Assembly: GCF_001644575.1 (NCBI RefSeq)
Contig: NZ_CP015597.1
Span: 1-64,000 of the forward strand
DNA length: 64,000 nt
Source of the DNA: Mycobacterium adipatum
GTDB taxonomy: Bacteria; Actinomycetota; Actinomycetes; Mycobacteriales; Mycobacteriaceae
Reading direction: 5' to 3'
Positions within the stretch are counted from its first letter, which is position 1; the number at the start of each line of letters is the position of its first letter. The position numbers and the translations under genes are program-made. Below, in pieces: positions 1-7,391 of the stretch. The notes under the pieces were generated by a model. That model saw only the letters and a program-made list of their open reading frames with translations, searched no databases and was not told the origin of the DNA.

Positions 1-3
1 TCG

Positions 4-1182
4 GTGGTGGCCAGCGATTTCTCCACCACGGTCCTTCCCAATTACGTCGCAGCTACTCGCACCGACACCGTCCCATTCACCCGCAGCGCCGAAGCCGCCG
101 ACATCTTCCGCGGTGTCACCGACTCCAGCGCCAACCTCAACGTCGACGGCGCCAACGCGATAGCCGACAACGCCAGCGCCGAAGCCGCCGAGATCGCAGC
201 CATCCCCAACCCCAACTCGCCGGAGGGCTTAGCCGCCATCCTCGGCATCATCAACCAGCACCAGACTCGGACAGCTGCCATCGTGACCCAATCAGTGGCC
301 ACCGAGCAGGCCCTAGGGCAGCAAGCCGCCAATGCCGGCGGCGCGGACGCCAAAGCAGACGACAGCCACGTTCAACTGGTGGACCATCGGACCCTTCCAG
401 AGAGCCCAATTCCATCGCCGCTTCCCGACCCCGATGCCGGCAGCGGCGATCCGCCACTGCCGGTGTCAGACTTGGGGCTGCCCGCATACGACGCGGGAAG
501 CCTGTCGGCGGCCGAAACCAGAACCGTCTACTTGCACGGCGAGCTTCGCATGCGCGAACTCAACGAACGACTGATAGCCGAGGGGTTATCACCTGAGCAG
601 CGCGCTCAGATCATGTTCGAGCAACGCAACGCCCTGCGCACCTGGACGCGTGGTCTCATGGAGGATCGTGCGTTGGCCGAGCAGATCACTGCCCAAAACC
701 CCAACCTCACCTGGGAAGACCTCATCGCCCGTAACGAAGCAAAAGGCAGACACGGCGACGACCTGTGGAACGCGATCATCGAAAGTTCCACCCACAGCCG
801 CCCCAGCGTCAACGACGCTGTTGGAATCGACCCAGAACACCCACCACCCCTACCGGCGGCCCCACCGGCACCAAGCGGTTCCGGTGGGCTACCACATGCG
901 CCACTGGGAACCAGCGCACCCGAACCGCCAGTGGAACAACGCATCGACACGCCTTCACCGGCCGCCACCGACGGCGCCGGAGGAGGCTCCGGCGGCGGAG
1001 GTAGCTGGGGAGCCGAGGAAAACCCAGGGACCGCCGACGGCTGGGGCACGAGCTTGTCCTCGCTGCCGCGCCAAGAACTGGAACAGCTTGCTCGGACCGG
1101 TGACCCAGCAATGCGAGTCCTCGCCCAAATGATCCTGCAAAGCCCGGAATATCAAGCCAGAAACCCACCACCGACGGCCTGA
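4..1182 (+). CDS. Hypothetical protein, probably 5' truncated by the window edge
   Basis: I do not recognise this family. The reading frame is open to the first base of the window, so the start may lie upstream; GTG at 4 is only the first possible start. The visible 392 residues are Ala-rich and helical at the N-terminus, then have a charged middle (about residues 175-265, with many Arg/Glu and an LTWEDLIARNEAKGR stretch) and a Pro/Gly-rich linker (about 275-340) before a short helical end. A helical head followed by a Pro/Gly-rich low-complexity tail resembles mycobacterial ESX-associated proteins, and an EspC-like gene lies 6.4 kb downstream, but no WxG or YxxxD/E secretion motif was found, so this is only a suggestion. 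It is convergent with the minus-strand gene that ends at 1203. Confidence 0.7.
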   Translation: MVASDFSTTVLPNYVAATRTDTVPFTRSAEAADIFRGVTDSSANLNVDGANAIADNASAEAAEIAAIPNPNSPEGLAAILGIINQHQTRTAAIVTQSVATEQALGQQAANAGGADAKADDSHVQLVDHRTLPESPIPSPLPDPDAGSGDPPLPVSDLGLPAYDAGSLSAAETRTVYLHGELRMRELNERLIAEGLSPEQRAQIMFEQRNALRTWTRGLMEDRALAEQITAQNPNLTWEDLIARNEAKGRHGDDLWNAIIESSTHSRPSVNDAVGIDPEHPPPLPAAPPAPSGSGGLPHAPLGTSAPEPPVEQRIDTPSPAATDGAGGGSGGGGSWGAEENPGTADGWGTSLSSLPRQELEQLARTGDPAMRVLAQMILQSPEYQARNPPPTA

Positions 1183-1202
1183 CCAGTCAGCACCGGGCGC
1201 GG

Positions 1203-1766
1203 TTACGCCTCGGGGGTCAGCGCGTCGCGATTATCGGAACAGAACACACACGAGTCTCCGCGCTCGCTTCCGTAATCAACGAACCTCGCCACCCCCTCGA
1301 CCACGGCGCGAGCACCCGCAGGATCCAGCATCGGCTCCTGCGGACGGGAAGGGTTCAACGCTCCGATACTCGCAATCAGTGGGACACTGGAGTCAGGATC
1401 CCCAGTGACATCGCCAACCACCTGGTTGTCGACAAAGATCGTGTACATATCGTGTTCTGGGAAACCGACGTTGAACCTCAGCACCCACCACTGATCAGCC
1501 TGTTGTGCTGCGTAGGGAAAGAACTTGTACCCGGTTCTCACCCACGACGGCCGGACGCTCGTATCGACACTCACAGCCAACCATCCCGTCGACCTACACC
1601 AAATCCACCGTCTGCGACCACGCAACCCATCATGCTGCCCATCACCGACAAACACCACAGATTCAGTGCCGCCCGCCATGCGGTCGCTTCGCCCGCCCAC
1701 GAGATCGCCCCAACCGGGGTCGGGCCTGACGACATAGAAGTCATCTCCACGGTTCCTCATCTTCAT
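1203..1766 (-). CDS. Hypothetical protein
   Basis: Unrecognised protein of about 187 residues. The frame is open further upstream to 1883, but that part overlaps the better-supported 49-residue gene at 1819-1968, so the ATG at 1766 (or the second ATG two codons later) is preferred; a GAGGTG sequence lies just before it. The product has many Trp and aromatic residues in its centre (for example DQWWVLRFNVGF), suggesting a beta-rich globular fold, and two Cys in CVFC near the C-terminus. No signal peptide or membrane segment is seen. It is the distal member of a minus-strand run with the small gene and the kinase gene upstream. Confidence 0.55.
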   Translation of the reverse strand: MKMRNRGDDFYVVRPDPGWGDLVGGRSDRMAGGTESVVFVGDGQHDGLRGRRRWIWCRSTGWLAVSVDTSVRPSWVRTGYKFFPYAAQQADQWWVLRFNVGFPEHDMYTIFVDNQVVGDVTGDPDSSVPLIASIGALNPSRPQEPMLDPAGARAVVEGVARFVDYGSERGDSCVFCSDNRDALTPEA

Positions 1767-1818
1767 CAACACCTCGATATGCCGACCGTAACCGGACCAA
1801 GCGACACCGCCGTTTTGC

Positions 1819-1968
1819 TCAACCCCGCAGCTGGGCGACGAGTCGCCGGCTGATCTCGCGATAAACCAGAGCGCGCCGCTCATCGGTGGTGCCGGGATCG
1901 TCCCGCTCGGCGCGCAGTTGGTTCGCGGTCAGACCCGACAGTCGCCGGCCGTCGTCTGAACTGGTCAT
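1819..1968 (-). CDS. Small hypothetical protein (49 aa)
   Basis: A 49-residue reading frame beginning MTSSDDGRRLSGL and ending RRLVAQLRG. It is supported by a strong Shine-Dalgarno sequence (AAGGAGAG, 1975-1982 region) correctly spaced from the ATG at 1968, and by an amphipathic, charged composition typical of a single helix pair. It lies between the kinase gene (ending at 2020) and the gene ending at 1203. Function unknown. The alternative frame across the same DNA is rich in His/Arg/Trp and looks like a shadow. Confidence 0.6.
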   Translation of the reverse strand: MTSSDDGRRLSGLTANQLRAERDDPGTTDERRALVYREISRRLVAQLRG

Positions 1969-2019
1969 AGTCGTCTCTCCTTGCATGGTGATAGTCGCTC
2001 CTACACAGCCGCGTCAGCT

Positions 2020-2457
2020 CTAGAAGCACTCCGCGGCCGCTGCCATGCCACGGATGATGTCCTCGGGCACCAGGCGCCCACCAGCGGCACCGCGCGACCG
2101 GTTGCGGCGCAGACACTCCTGCAGCGACGTGTCGATCGTGACGACCTCGGCCCGGACCCCATGCCGGGCCGCCTGCATCACCCACACCTCGCGATGGGCG
2201 CTTTCAAGGTTGGTGGCATCCACCACCACCGACAGGCCCGCGCCCAGCGCCCGATCGCCGCGCAGCGACTCAATATCGCTCACCACAGCCTCCTGCTCCG
2301 CCGTCAGGCCGCTGTACACCCCGAACAGCTCGAAACGGATCTGATCGCGGTTGACCACCTCCCGCCGCTGCGGGGCAGCATCGCGCCACGCGGCCGCCCA
2401 CGTGGACTTACCCGCACCTGGCAGCCCCTGCAGAATGATCATCACCTGATCTGCCAT
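2020..2457 (-). CDS. P-loop AAA/polynucleotide kinase-like protein
   Basis: 145 residues with a clear Walker A motif, GLPGAGKST, at residues 11-19, followed by a NRDQIR segment, a VDATN strand-loop (about residue 80) and a basic lid region around LRRNRSRG. This is the layout of the T4 PseT/polynucleotide kinase-type P-loop kinases that phosphorylate nucleic-acid ends or small molecules. Only the kinase domain is present and there is no phosphatase domain, so the substrate cannot be assigned. The ATG at 2457 follows a GGGGAG ribosome-binding site that belongs to the repeated leader cassette described at 2458-2616. A role in repair or end-healing would fit the replicon backbone, but that is inference. 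Confidence 0.8.
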   Translation of the reverse strand: MADQVMIILQGLPGAGKSTWAAAWRDAAPQRREVVNRDQIRFELFGVYSGLTAEQEAVVSDIESLRGDRALGAGLSVVVDATNLESAHREVWVMQAARHGVRAEVVTIDTSLQECLRRNRSRGAAGGRLVPEDIIRGMAAAAECF

Positions 2458-2577
2458 GACACTCCCCTCTCACCGGGAATCCGAGGCCCGCCCAACCGGC
2501 TTGCCCAACACCTGTGATCATACCCCCCGGCCCCGACAAACCGCAGACCAAACACCGGACACCACAACGCAATAACT
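2458..2577 (-). promoter_or_regulatory. Promoter-leader cassette, copy A
   Basis: Reading on the minus strand, a -10 hexamer TATGAT (2517-2522) is followed by a GC-rich leader containing GGGCAAGCC, a GGCC element, ATTCCC and GGGGAGTG just before the kinase ATG. The same order and spacing recurs before the genes starting at 3430, 5797 and 7279. Confidence 0.65.
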
Positions 2578-2616
2578 CACCACCACCCAACCCCTGTGCC
2601 GGGTTGGGTGGTGGTG
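2578..2616 (-). terminator. Hairpin of cassette A
   Basis: A perfect 16-bp stem (2578-2593 with 2601-2616) encloses a 7-nt loop CTGTGCC. It lies between the end of the membrane-protein gene at 2655 and the promoter of the kinase gene, so it could terminate the upstream unit. There is no T-tract. Confidence 0.7.
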
Positions 2617-2654
2617 GGCTGCGCGGCCACACAGCCCACCACCAGAGGCGCTAC

Positions 2655-2861
2655 TCACCGAGCTGGCCGGCCCCCGGCATGGCGGCGCACCATCCGCACC
2701 GGCACTCGCAGCGCAACCCACAACCACCAGCCCACCAGCGCGTAACCGAGGGTGACCGACACCGGTATCCCCAAGTAGTGGTTCGCCGCACCGGCCAGCA
2801 CCGCCACCAGCACCAGCATCCGCGCCTGCCGCGCCACGACGCGCACCAGGCCGCCAATCAC
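2655..2861 (-). CDS. Small membrane protein
   Basis: 68 residues with two hydrophobic segments, roughly residues 13-30 and 34-52, separated by a short polar turn, and a basic C-terminus (RMVRRHAGGRPAR) that would stay in the cytoplasm by the positive-inside rule. The ATG at 2861 overlaps the TGA of the upstream gene (ATGA), so translation is probably coupled to the 190-residue gene at 2858-3430. No family recognised. The overlapping alternative frames are Cys/Arg/Trp-rich shadows. Confidence 0.6.
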   Translation of the reverse strand: MIGGLVRVVARQARMLVLVAVLAGAANHYLGIPVSVTLGYALVGWWLWVALRVPVRMVRRHAGGRPAR

Positions 2862-3430
2862 GGCGAGGCTCCCGCAGCGGTCTCGGTGAAGGCGTCGACC
2901 TTCGACGGATCAACCCGAAACCTGCCCCCGTCACGAAACACCGCCACTGCCGTGCGATGTACGTTGCGCAGCAGCACCATCGCCGCCTCATACCCGGCCC
3001 AATCGACCACCCGCCACTGAATCGGTCCCATGTGAACCTCGACGTAATGCAAGGTCCTGCGCAGACGCCCGTCATAGGCCGACTGAGTAACCACCGACCA
3101 CTCCGGTGGCCGCCTCCACGTCACCGACACCACCGACACCCCCGGCCACTCATCACCGCTGAACGCATCCAAGTTCGCGTTACCCGCTGCCCCGCGCAGC
3201 GCCTCACGCACCGCCCCGAACGCCGCCAATACCGCCGACACCTGCTCAGCCGAGGTGAACCGCATGAAAATCTCACCCCACTGCACCGACACCACCGCCA
3301 GATCCGTCCGCGCATCAGACACCGACACATGCCCGGCCACCGGACGCACCACCACCATCGTCCGCGTCACCAGACCCGCCGGAATCGGCATCCGATCAAC
3401 CACCCGCGACCCCAACACCGCAACAGCCAC
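2858..3430 (-). CDS. Hypothetical protein
   Basis: 190 residues, no recognised domain. The composition alternates hydrophobic beta-strand-like stretches (LAVVSVQWGEIFMRF) with a helical EQVSAVLAAFGAVREAL segment. The start is GTG at 3430, chosen because it follows the GGGGAG ribosome-binding site and conserved leader of cassette B. Its stop overlaps the start of the small membrane-protein gene. The pairing of a soluble protein with a two-helix membrane protein in one coupled transcription unit is all the context offers. Confidence 0.7.
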   Translation of the reverse strand: MAVAVLGSRVVDRMPIPAGLVTRTMVVVRPVAGHVSVSDARTDLAVVSVQWGEIFMRFTSAEQVSAVLAAFGAVREALRGAAGNANLDAFSGDEWPGVSVVSVTWRRPPEWSVVTQSAYDGRLRRTLHYVEVHMGPIQWRVVDWAGYEAAMVLLRNVHRTAVAVFRDGGRFRVDPSKVDAFTETAAGASP

Positions 3431-3541
3431 TGCACTCCCCTTCCCTGGGAAACCGGACCGGCCCCGCTGGCCTGTCCAACACCTACGATTCTACTCACCC
3501 ACACCGACGACCACGGCACGAATCACTTAGCAGACCAACAT
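3431..3541 (-). promoter_or_regulatory. Promoter-leader cassette, copy B
   Basis: A -10 hexamer TAGAAT (3488-3493, minus strand) is followed by a leader with GGACAGGCC, a GGGCC element, TTTCCC and GGGGAGTG before the GTG at 3430. It is collinear with copies A, C and D. Confidence 0.65.
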
Positions 3542-3594
3542 GTTTAGACACCCACTCCCCACCCCCGTGCCGGGTGGGGAGTGGGTGTCTAAAC
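3542..3594 (-). terminator. Hairpin of cassette B, 23-bp perfect stem
   Basis: The stem at 3542-3564 pairs without mismatch to 3572-3594 around a 7-nt loop CCGTGCC. It is the longest of the four cassette hairpins and sits immediately downstream of the minus-strand gene ending near 3636. A TAG at 3589-3591 would end the alternative frame of that gene inside the stem. Confidence 0.75.
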
Positions 3595-3635
3595 GCAGTG
3601 CGTCGACGCGGCTGCAGATTCTTCAGCGGCACGGG

Positions 3636-3851
3636 CTAGCAGACCGGCCGTCTCGTCGAGGTAGCACTGTGCCATCGCGCGTTGCGCGAGGCTTCGGCGT
3701 GTGGGTGCAGTGCTGCGTCTGCCGACAGGGTGGCCGCGTGGTGGGCGAACATCCGGCGACGCTCACCGAGCTCGGCGACAGCAGCTGCATGAATATTCGA
3801 GCGGGCCTCGGCAAGGATCGCGGCCGGAGCCGGTATCGGGGTCGCTGACAT
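3636..3851 (-). CDS. Hypothetical protein, possibly frameshifted near its end
   Basis: From the ATG at 3851 the frame reads MSATPIPAPAAILAEARSN and continues as an Ala-rich helical protein to a stop at 3636. Near 3690 a neighbouring frame becomes more protein-like (LAQRAMAQCYLDETAGLLAR) and runs to a stop at 3589 inside hairpin B, so a one-base frameshift is possible and the true C-terminus is uncertain. No family is recognised. The gene follows the coupled set at 3976-5017 and precedes the cassette B hairpin, so it may be the last gene of that unit. Confidence 0.45.
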   Translation of the reverse strand: MSATPIPAPAAILAEARSNIHAAAVAELGERRRMFAHHAATLSADAALHPHAEASRNARWHSATSTRRPVC

Positions 3852-3975
3852 CAAGGCTCTGACCTCCGGGCTGGGCGGATACAGCCGGGATGCTAGCGCC
3901 GCGACCGGACACCGAACACCCATCGCTTCGCGGGCCGATCCGCCGACACAAATCGGCCGGCGGATCGGGCTCACC

Positions 3976-4164
3976 TCAGCTGTCGGGTGCGGGCTGACCT
4001 TCGGCGATCATCCGGTGTAGCTCACCCACGACAGCAGGCAACGACACCGGGCCAGGATGCTCATCGTCGAGCGCCGTTTCCTGGGCCAGGAACGCCCGCC
4101 ACACGTCGCCGGGGATCGTCACGGCCGCGCAGGCGCCACACAGCTCCCGCGACAGCGGACTCAC
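3976..4164 (-). CDS. Small hypothetical protein (62 aa)
   Basis: GTG at 4164 overlaps the TGA of the upstream gene (GTGA), matching the coupling seen throughout this backbone. The 62-residue product has CGAC near the N-terminus (residues 9-12) and an acidic, helical remainder with FLAQETALDDEHPG. The two Cys could belong to a half zinc site, but no full motif is present. Function unknown. The long upstream extension of the frame overlaps the 83-residue gene and is rejected. Confidence 0.55.
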   Translation of the reverse strand: MSPLSRELCGACAAVTIPGDVWRAFLAQETALDDEHPGPVSLPAVVGELHRMIAEGQPAPDS

Positions 4165-4412
4165 CGCGACAGCCCGTCGAAGCGGGGCGGGTCGAAGAAC
4201 TCCGCCGCCGGATCGGGCGCGACGTCGCGCACCACGATCTGGTTGCGTTCCAACCCCCGGAAACCGTCGTCGTCCAGCTCGGCCAGGCCGTCGCCGAGGT
4301 CGCACTCATCGGCGTCGAAGTCCACCGGAACCCGCACCGTCACCTGGTGCACGGATTCCTCGACCCACTCGATCACCACTGTTTTCGTCTCCAGCGCAGC
4401 AGGATTCGTCAT
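4161..4412 (-). CDS. Small acidic hypothetical protein (83 aa)
   Basis: An acidic 83-residue protein with a beta-strand-like N-terminal half (TVVIEWVEESVHQVTVRVP) and an Asp-rich centre (DFDADECDLGDGLAELDDD). It has the look of a small protein-binding or DNA-mimic-like protein, but that is impression only. The ATG at 4412 overlaps the stop of the 202-residue gene upstream by 4 bp and its own stop overlaps the next GTG, so it is the middle member of a coupled trio. Confidence 0.65.
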   Translation of the reverse strand: MTNPAALETKTVVIEWVEESVHQVTVRVPVDFDADECDLGDGLAELDDDGFRGLERNQIVVRDVAPDPAAEFFDPPRFDGLSR

Positions 4413-5017
4413 GCTCGCGCCTCACTGTCCTCGAAAGGCCACCCCTCCGGAGCGTCGTCGATGTAGGCGTAGCCGGGCGGATAGTCATACGACGAGGACA
4501 GCAGCGCGGCCGCCGCCGGGGATGCCGAGGCGATCGCCTCTTCGCGCGACTCGGTCCAGTCGCCGAAGGTGGAACCGCGACCGGCGTCGATGACGTACTC
4601 CTCGTAGTCGTCGATCTGCACTCCGTCGACGAGAACCGTCACGTCGGTCCCGCCGTCGGGATCTCGGACCACGACCAGCTCCAGGCGCGGGCCATGCGGA
4701 ACGGACACCGCGTCGTCGTGCGCACGACGCAGAAACGCGTTGAGGTCCGACAGCCGCACGATGAAGCTGCCGCGCACATCCAACCCGCTGCCGTAAGCCC
4801 GTCGCGGCAGCTCGCTCACCGCAGCAGCCAGCGCAGCGTCGCCGTCGAACGGCGGCTCCGGCCGGGTCTTGGTGAACTCGACGGACAGCCAGGTCCGTCC
4901 CTGCTCGATTAGCCACGCCCGGACCACCTCGACCGCGCGCCGCTCGATCGCAGCGCGCACCTGACCCAGACGCGTCTGCAACGTCGCCAGCTGCGGGTCG
5001 ACGGCCGCGCCGGTCAC
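4409..5017 (-). CDS. Hypothetical protein (202 aa)
   Basis: 202 residues: a helical N-terminus (residues 5-45), a mixed centre with a beta-like RLELVVVRDPDGGTDVTVLV segment, and an acidic Tyr-rich C-terminus. The GTG at 5017 overlaps the stop of a nine-codon reading frame (5014-5043, MATANPSGQ), which itself begins one base after the stop of the sliding-clamp gene. Ribosomes finishing the clamp gene could therefore re-start twice. The mini-frame may be a true coupling peptide or a chance frame. Function unknown. Confidence 0.65.
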   Translation of the reverse strand: MTGAAVDPQLATLQTRLGQVRAAIERRAVEVVRAWLIEQGRTWLSVEFTKTRPEPPFDGDAALAAAVSELPRRAYGSGLDVRGSFIVRLSDLNAFLRRAHDDAVSVPHGPRLELVVVRDPDGGTDVTVLVDGVQIDDYEEYVIDAGRGSTFGDWTESREEAIASASPAAAALLSSSYDYPPGYAYIDDAPEGWPFEDSEARA

Positions 5018-5044
5018 TGACCGCTCGGGTTCGCCGTCGCCATC

Positions 5045-5797
5045 TCAAGACACCCCCGCCGAGCCGCTGACAGCCGCGCTGGCGGCCGCGTCCAGCCAGC
5101 CGGGACGTCGGAACGCCCACTCGTCTCCCGGCGGGCGGACGGGCATCAGCAGCCCGAAGAAGTCCTCCCCGATACTGATCGCCGTCGGGCCGGGCTTACC
5201 GCCCGAAGTCACCGACGGGAACACCACCATGTGCGCCCCGCTGGCCTGCTCATCGGCCCGCGCGCGGGTGAACCGCCCGAGATAGGGGCCGGTGTAGCCC
5301 ATACCGACGATGCCGCCCATGCGCGAGTCGTCCGACGGCAGCAGGTGGCGCCACTTCGGGAACTGCACATCAAAGCCGCGCACGGTGATCGCCTCCCCCG
5401 TGCTGAACCGGAACGTCACCTGCGCACCGGCATCGACGACCTCGATGGTCACCTCACGGGCACCCTCGTCACGCTTGCCCGTCTTGGCCATCTTGACCAG
5501 GGCCTTCGCATCCGAACCCGCGACCATCATCGTGAACGCCTCCCCCGAGTACTCGACTCGCGAGGCACCCAGCACGAAGCGATCCGTCGCCACCGCGACC
5601 AACTGACCGGCGCCGAACTCCAGCCGCACCGCCTCCAGAACCGGCAGTTTCGCCGACGTCGGGGCCGCAAACAGCAGCGCGTCGGACACGGCGGTGTGCA
5701 GCGCCTTCGCCTTCAACATGTTCACCACCGGCGCCACCACACCCTCGATCGAGCTCTCCTCGACGGCGGCGATCGGAGTCTCCAGAACAGCAGTCAT
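5045..5797 (-). CDS. DnaN-like sliding-clamp domain protein
   Basis: 250 residues. The N-terminal half resembles a DNA polymerase III beta-clamp repeat: helix LKAKALHTAVSDALLFA, strand VRLEFGAGQLVAVATDRFVL, then a second strand set with EVTIEV and AQVTFRF. The segment VQFPKWRHLLPS corresponds to the P-W/Y-R-L-P turn common in DnaN homologues. It is much shorter than a three-repeat chromosomal clamp (about 390 aa), like the clamp-like proteins of some actinophages and plasmids. It could serve as an alternative clamp or a polymerase-recruiting factor for this replicon. The ATG at 5797 follows the cassette C leader. An upstream extension of the frame would read through that leader and is rejected. 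Confidence 0.65.
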   Translation of the reverse strand: MTAVLETPIAAVEESSIEGVVAPVVNMLKAKALHTAVSDALLFAAPTSAKLPVLEAVRLEFGAGQLVAVATDRFVLGASRVEYSGEAFTMMVAGSDAKALVKMAKTGKRDEGAREVTIEVVDAGAQVTFRFSTGEAITVRGFDVQFPKWRHLLPSDDSRMGGIVGMGYTGPYLGRFTRARADEQASGAHMVVFPSVTSGGKPGPTAISIGEDFFGLLMPVRPPGDEWAFRRPGWLDAAASAAVSGSAGVS

Positions 5798-5920
5798 GCC
5801 ACTCCCCTTTCGCGGGAATCGCGGGCCGACCCGACTGGCCTGCCCAACACCGACGACTTTACCGGTGGCCACCGACAAGAACGCATCATCAGATCCGCAC
5901 TCACACAACGCCATAACGGA
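5798..5920 (-). promoter_or_regulatory. Promoter-leader cassette, copy C
   Basis: A -10 hexamer TAAAGT (5856-5861, minus strand) is followed by a leader with GGGCAGGCC, GGCCCGCG, ATTCCCGCG and GGGGAGTGGC before the clamp ATG. Within the leader CGCG-ATTCC-CGCG could form a small hairpin. Confidence 0.65.
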
Positions 5921-5957
5921 CCACCACCCCACACCTGTGTCGGGCGGGTGGTGGTGG
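5921..5957 (-). terminator. Hairpin of cassette C
   Basis: CCACCACCC (5921-5929) pairs with GGGTGGTGG (5946-5954); the interior is imperfect compared with the other three copies but keeps the TGTGTC loop core. It follows the stop of the minus-strand gene at 5971. Confidence 0.6.
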
Positions 5958-5970
5958 ACAGGTCCGCTGA

Positions 5971-6405
5971 TCAACGGACCTGTCGGCAGACGTCGCACTC
6001 CCAGCCGTGGACCTGCCTGGTGCAGGTGCGCCGCTCCTCACACAACCAGCACCTCTGATTGGCCTTGCGCGCCGGATCCTTCACCGGCGTCCGGGCCCCG
6101 GCGGATTCCGTCCAGCTGGGCGCGGCCACGCGCGCGGGATCACCACCAGCCAACAACACGACGTACGCGGCCTGAGTCTCGTTGTCCCGTTTGGCCTGCG
6201 CCTCGACCGTCATCGCCGGGCCCTCGGTCTGCCGTAGATGGCTGCCGAACGCATCGGCGCACTCCCCGCACGGCATCCCCTGCTCCTCGGCCCCGTTCCC
6301 ACAGCCCGGCAGGATGCACCGCGGCCCCGACAGCTCGCCGGCCGACACAAGGCCACGCGTCGCGCTTTCTGATCCGCTCATACCGCCCACACCATCCCTG
6401 CTCAT
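5971..6405 (-). CDS. Cys-rich zinc-ribbon-like hypothetical protein
   Basis: About 144 residues from the ATG at 6405, or 135 from the next ATG. It has Cys pairs near the N-terminus (CILPGC, CGEC) and a C-terminal cluster CWLCEERRTC with CDVC, the spacing expected of one or two zinc ribbons. The central part is a charged helix ending in an AAYVVLLAGGDPARVAAPSW stretch. Codon third positions in this frame are strongly GC-rich, supporting it over the competing DpdA-frame extension across 6140-6400. It lies directly downstream of the DpdA-like gene and before hairpin C. Function unknown; nucleic-acid binding is plausible. Confidence 0.6.
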   Translation of the reverse strand: MSRDGVGGMSGSESATRGLVSAGELSGPRCILPGCGNGAEEQGMPCGECADAFGSHLRQTEGPAMTVEAQAKRDNETQAAYVVLLAGGDPARVAAPSWTESAGARTPVKDPARKANQRCWLCEERRTCTRQVHGWECDVCRQVR

Positions 6406-7279
6406 GCCGCCGCCGTCCGCGCCCTGCCAGCTGACGCAGCTCCCACAAGTCGCGCTGATGGCACGCTCCAACGGTGCCTTCACAGGGCTCACCGTGGTCA
6501 GCGCATCCGCCGGCCACCAGGCCGCGGCGCCACCGCAGCGCCCACTTCAGGCAGTTCGAGCACTTGGCGTGAGTACAGCCCGGCAGCCGCGGATTCCTAC
6601 GCGCGTTCATCGACCACCCCAGCGAGTCCGAGCTGGCCAGCAGGTCACCGTAGATCGGCAGCCCGAGGGTCTTAACCCCGTAACCGTGCAGCGGCACCTC
6701 AGGGTCGCGGTCGCGCAGCGCTTCGAGCACCTCACGGATCTCACCGGTGTGCTGCCGTCGGCATACCGAGCCGACACCCACCGACGGGTAATTGCTCAGG
6801 TCAACCCCGGCGTCACCGAACATGTCCCAGCACCGCAGGTAGTCCTCAACGGACTGGCCCTGCAAAGTCGGCATGAAAGGCGACTCCGGATGTAGATCAT
6901 CGTCATCGTCCTCAAACCACAACCGCTCCAGCGCAACGAAGTTCGCTACTGTCCGCCGCTGGTGCTCCTCGACGGAAAGGCCCGTGCGCGCGAGCATGTC
7001 GCTCTCGCACATCCAGTCCATCCCAGCAGCCCATTCGAGCTGTCCGATCTCACGGTCATACCGCTTCACCGCTAACACATACGCCTCGGCGGTGGTGCGC
7101 CAGCCGCCATACAGAGACAACTCGGAGAACCCGCCGGAATCCAGCGCCCACCCCGAGCGTGCCTTCGGCAGCGTCTTTCGCCGCGACAGTCGACGATGAG
7201 ACACAAACAACGGCACACCGACGTGCGCCAACCACCCGTCCATATGCGTCCCCAGATAGAACACCGGAGCGTTCGCCAT
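6140..7279 (-). CDS. DpdA/queuine tRNA-ribosyltransferase-like protein
   Basis: The first roughly 270 residues match the phage and genomic-island TGT-like family: ALDSGGFSELSLYGGW near residue 45, AAGMDWMCE near 85, an LSVEEHQRRTVANF helix, PFMPTLQGQ, VDLSNYPSVGVGSVCRRQ and LHGYGVKTLGLPIYG, ending with a CxxC-like THAKCSNCLKWAL cluster. In the DpdA family the enzyme swaps guanine for a 7-deazaguanine in DNA; whether this one acts on DNA or RNA is inference. No preQ0 synthesis genes or other Dpd proteins are in the window. The frame runs on about 85 residues over the next gene; a stop in a third frame at 6403 (GCATGA) hints that the true end is near there after a small frameshift. The start follows cassette D. 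Confidence 0.7.
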   Translation of the reverse strand: MANAPVFYLGTHMDGWLAHVGVPLFVSHRRLSRRKTLPKARSGWALDSGGFSELSLYGGWRTTAEAYVLAVKRYDREIGQLEWAAGMDWMCESDMLARTGLSVEEHQRRTVANFVALERLWFEDDDDDLHPESPFMPTLQGQSVEDYLRCWDMFGDAGVDLSNYPSVGVGSVCRRQHTGEIREVLEALRDRDPEVPLHGYGVKTLGLPIYGDLLASSDSLGWSMNARRNPRLPGCTHAKCSNCLKWALRWRRGLVAGGCADHGEPCEGTVGACHQRDLWELRQLAGRGRRRHEQGWCGRYERIRKRDAWPCVGRRAVGAAVHPAGLWERGRGAGDAVRGVRRCVRQPSTADRGPGDDGRGAGQTGQRDSGRVRRVVGWW

Positions 7280-7391
7280 GATCGAAACCCCTCATCGGGT
7301 CTGCGGGCCCGCCCTTGCGGCCTGCCCTTCACCAACCAACATACCCGACGCCACCGACAACCGAACCATCACGGGCACAACGGATTAACAA
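7280..7391 (-). promoter_or_regulatory. Promoter-leader cassette, copy D
   Basis: A -10 hexamer TATGTT (7338-7343, minus strand) is followed by a leader with GGGCAGGCC, GGGCGGGCCCGC and ACCCGATGAGGGG before the DpdA-like ATG. Weaker match to copies A-C at the ribosome-binding site. Confidence 0.6.

Noticed and set aside
1880..2185. 101-residue minus-strand frame near the kinase gene
   Set aside because: Arg/His-rich shadow; the 49-residue frame at 1819-1968 has the ribosome-binding site.
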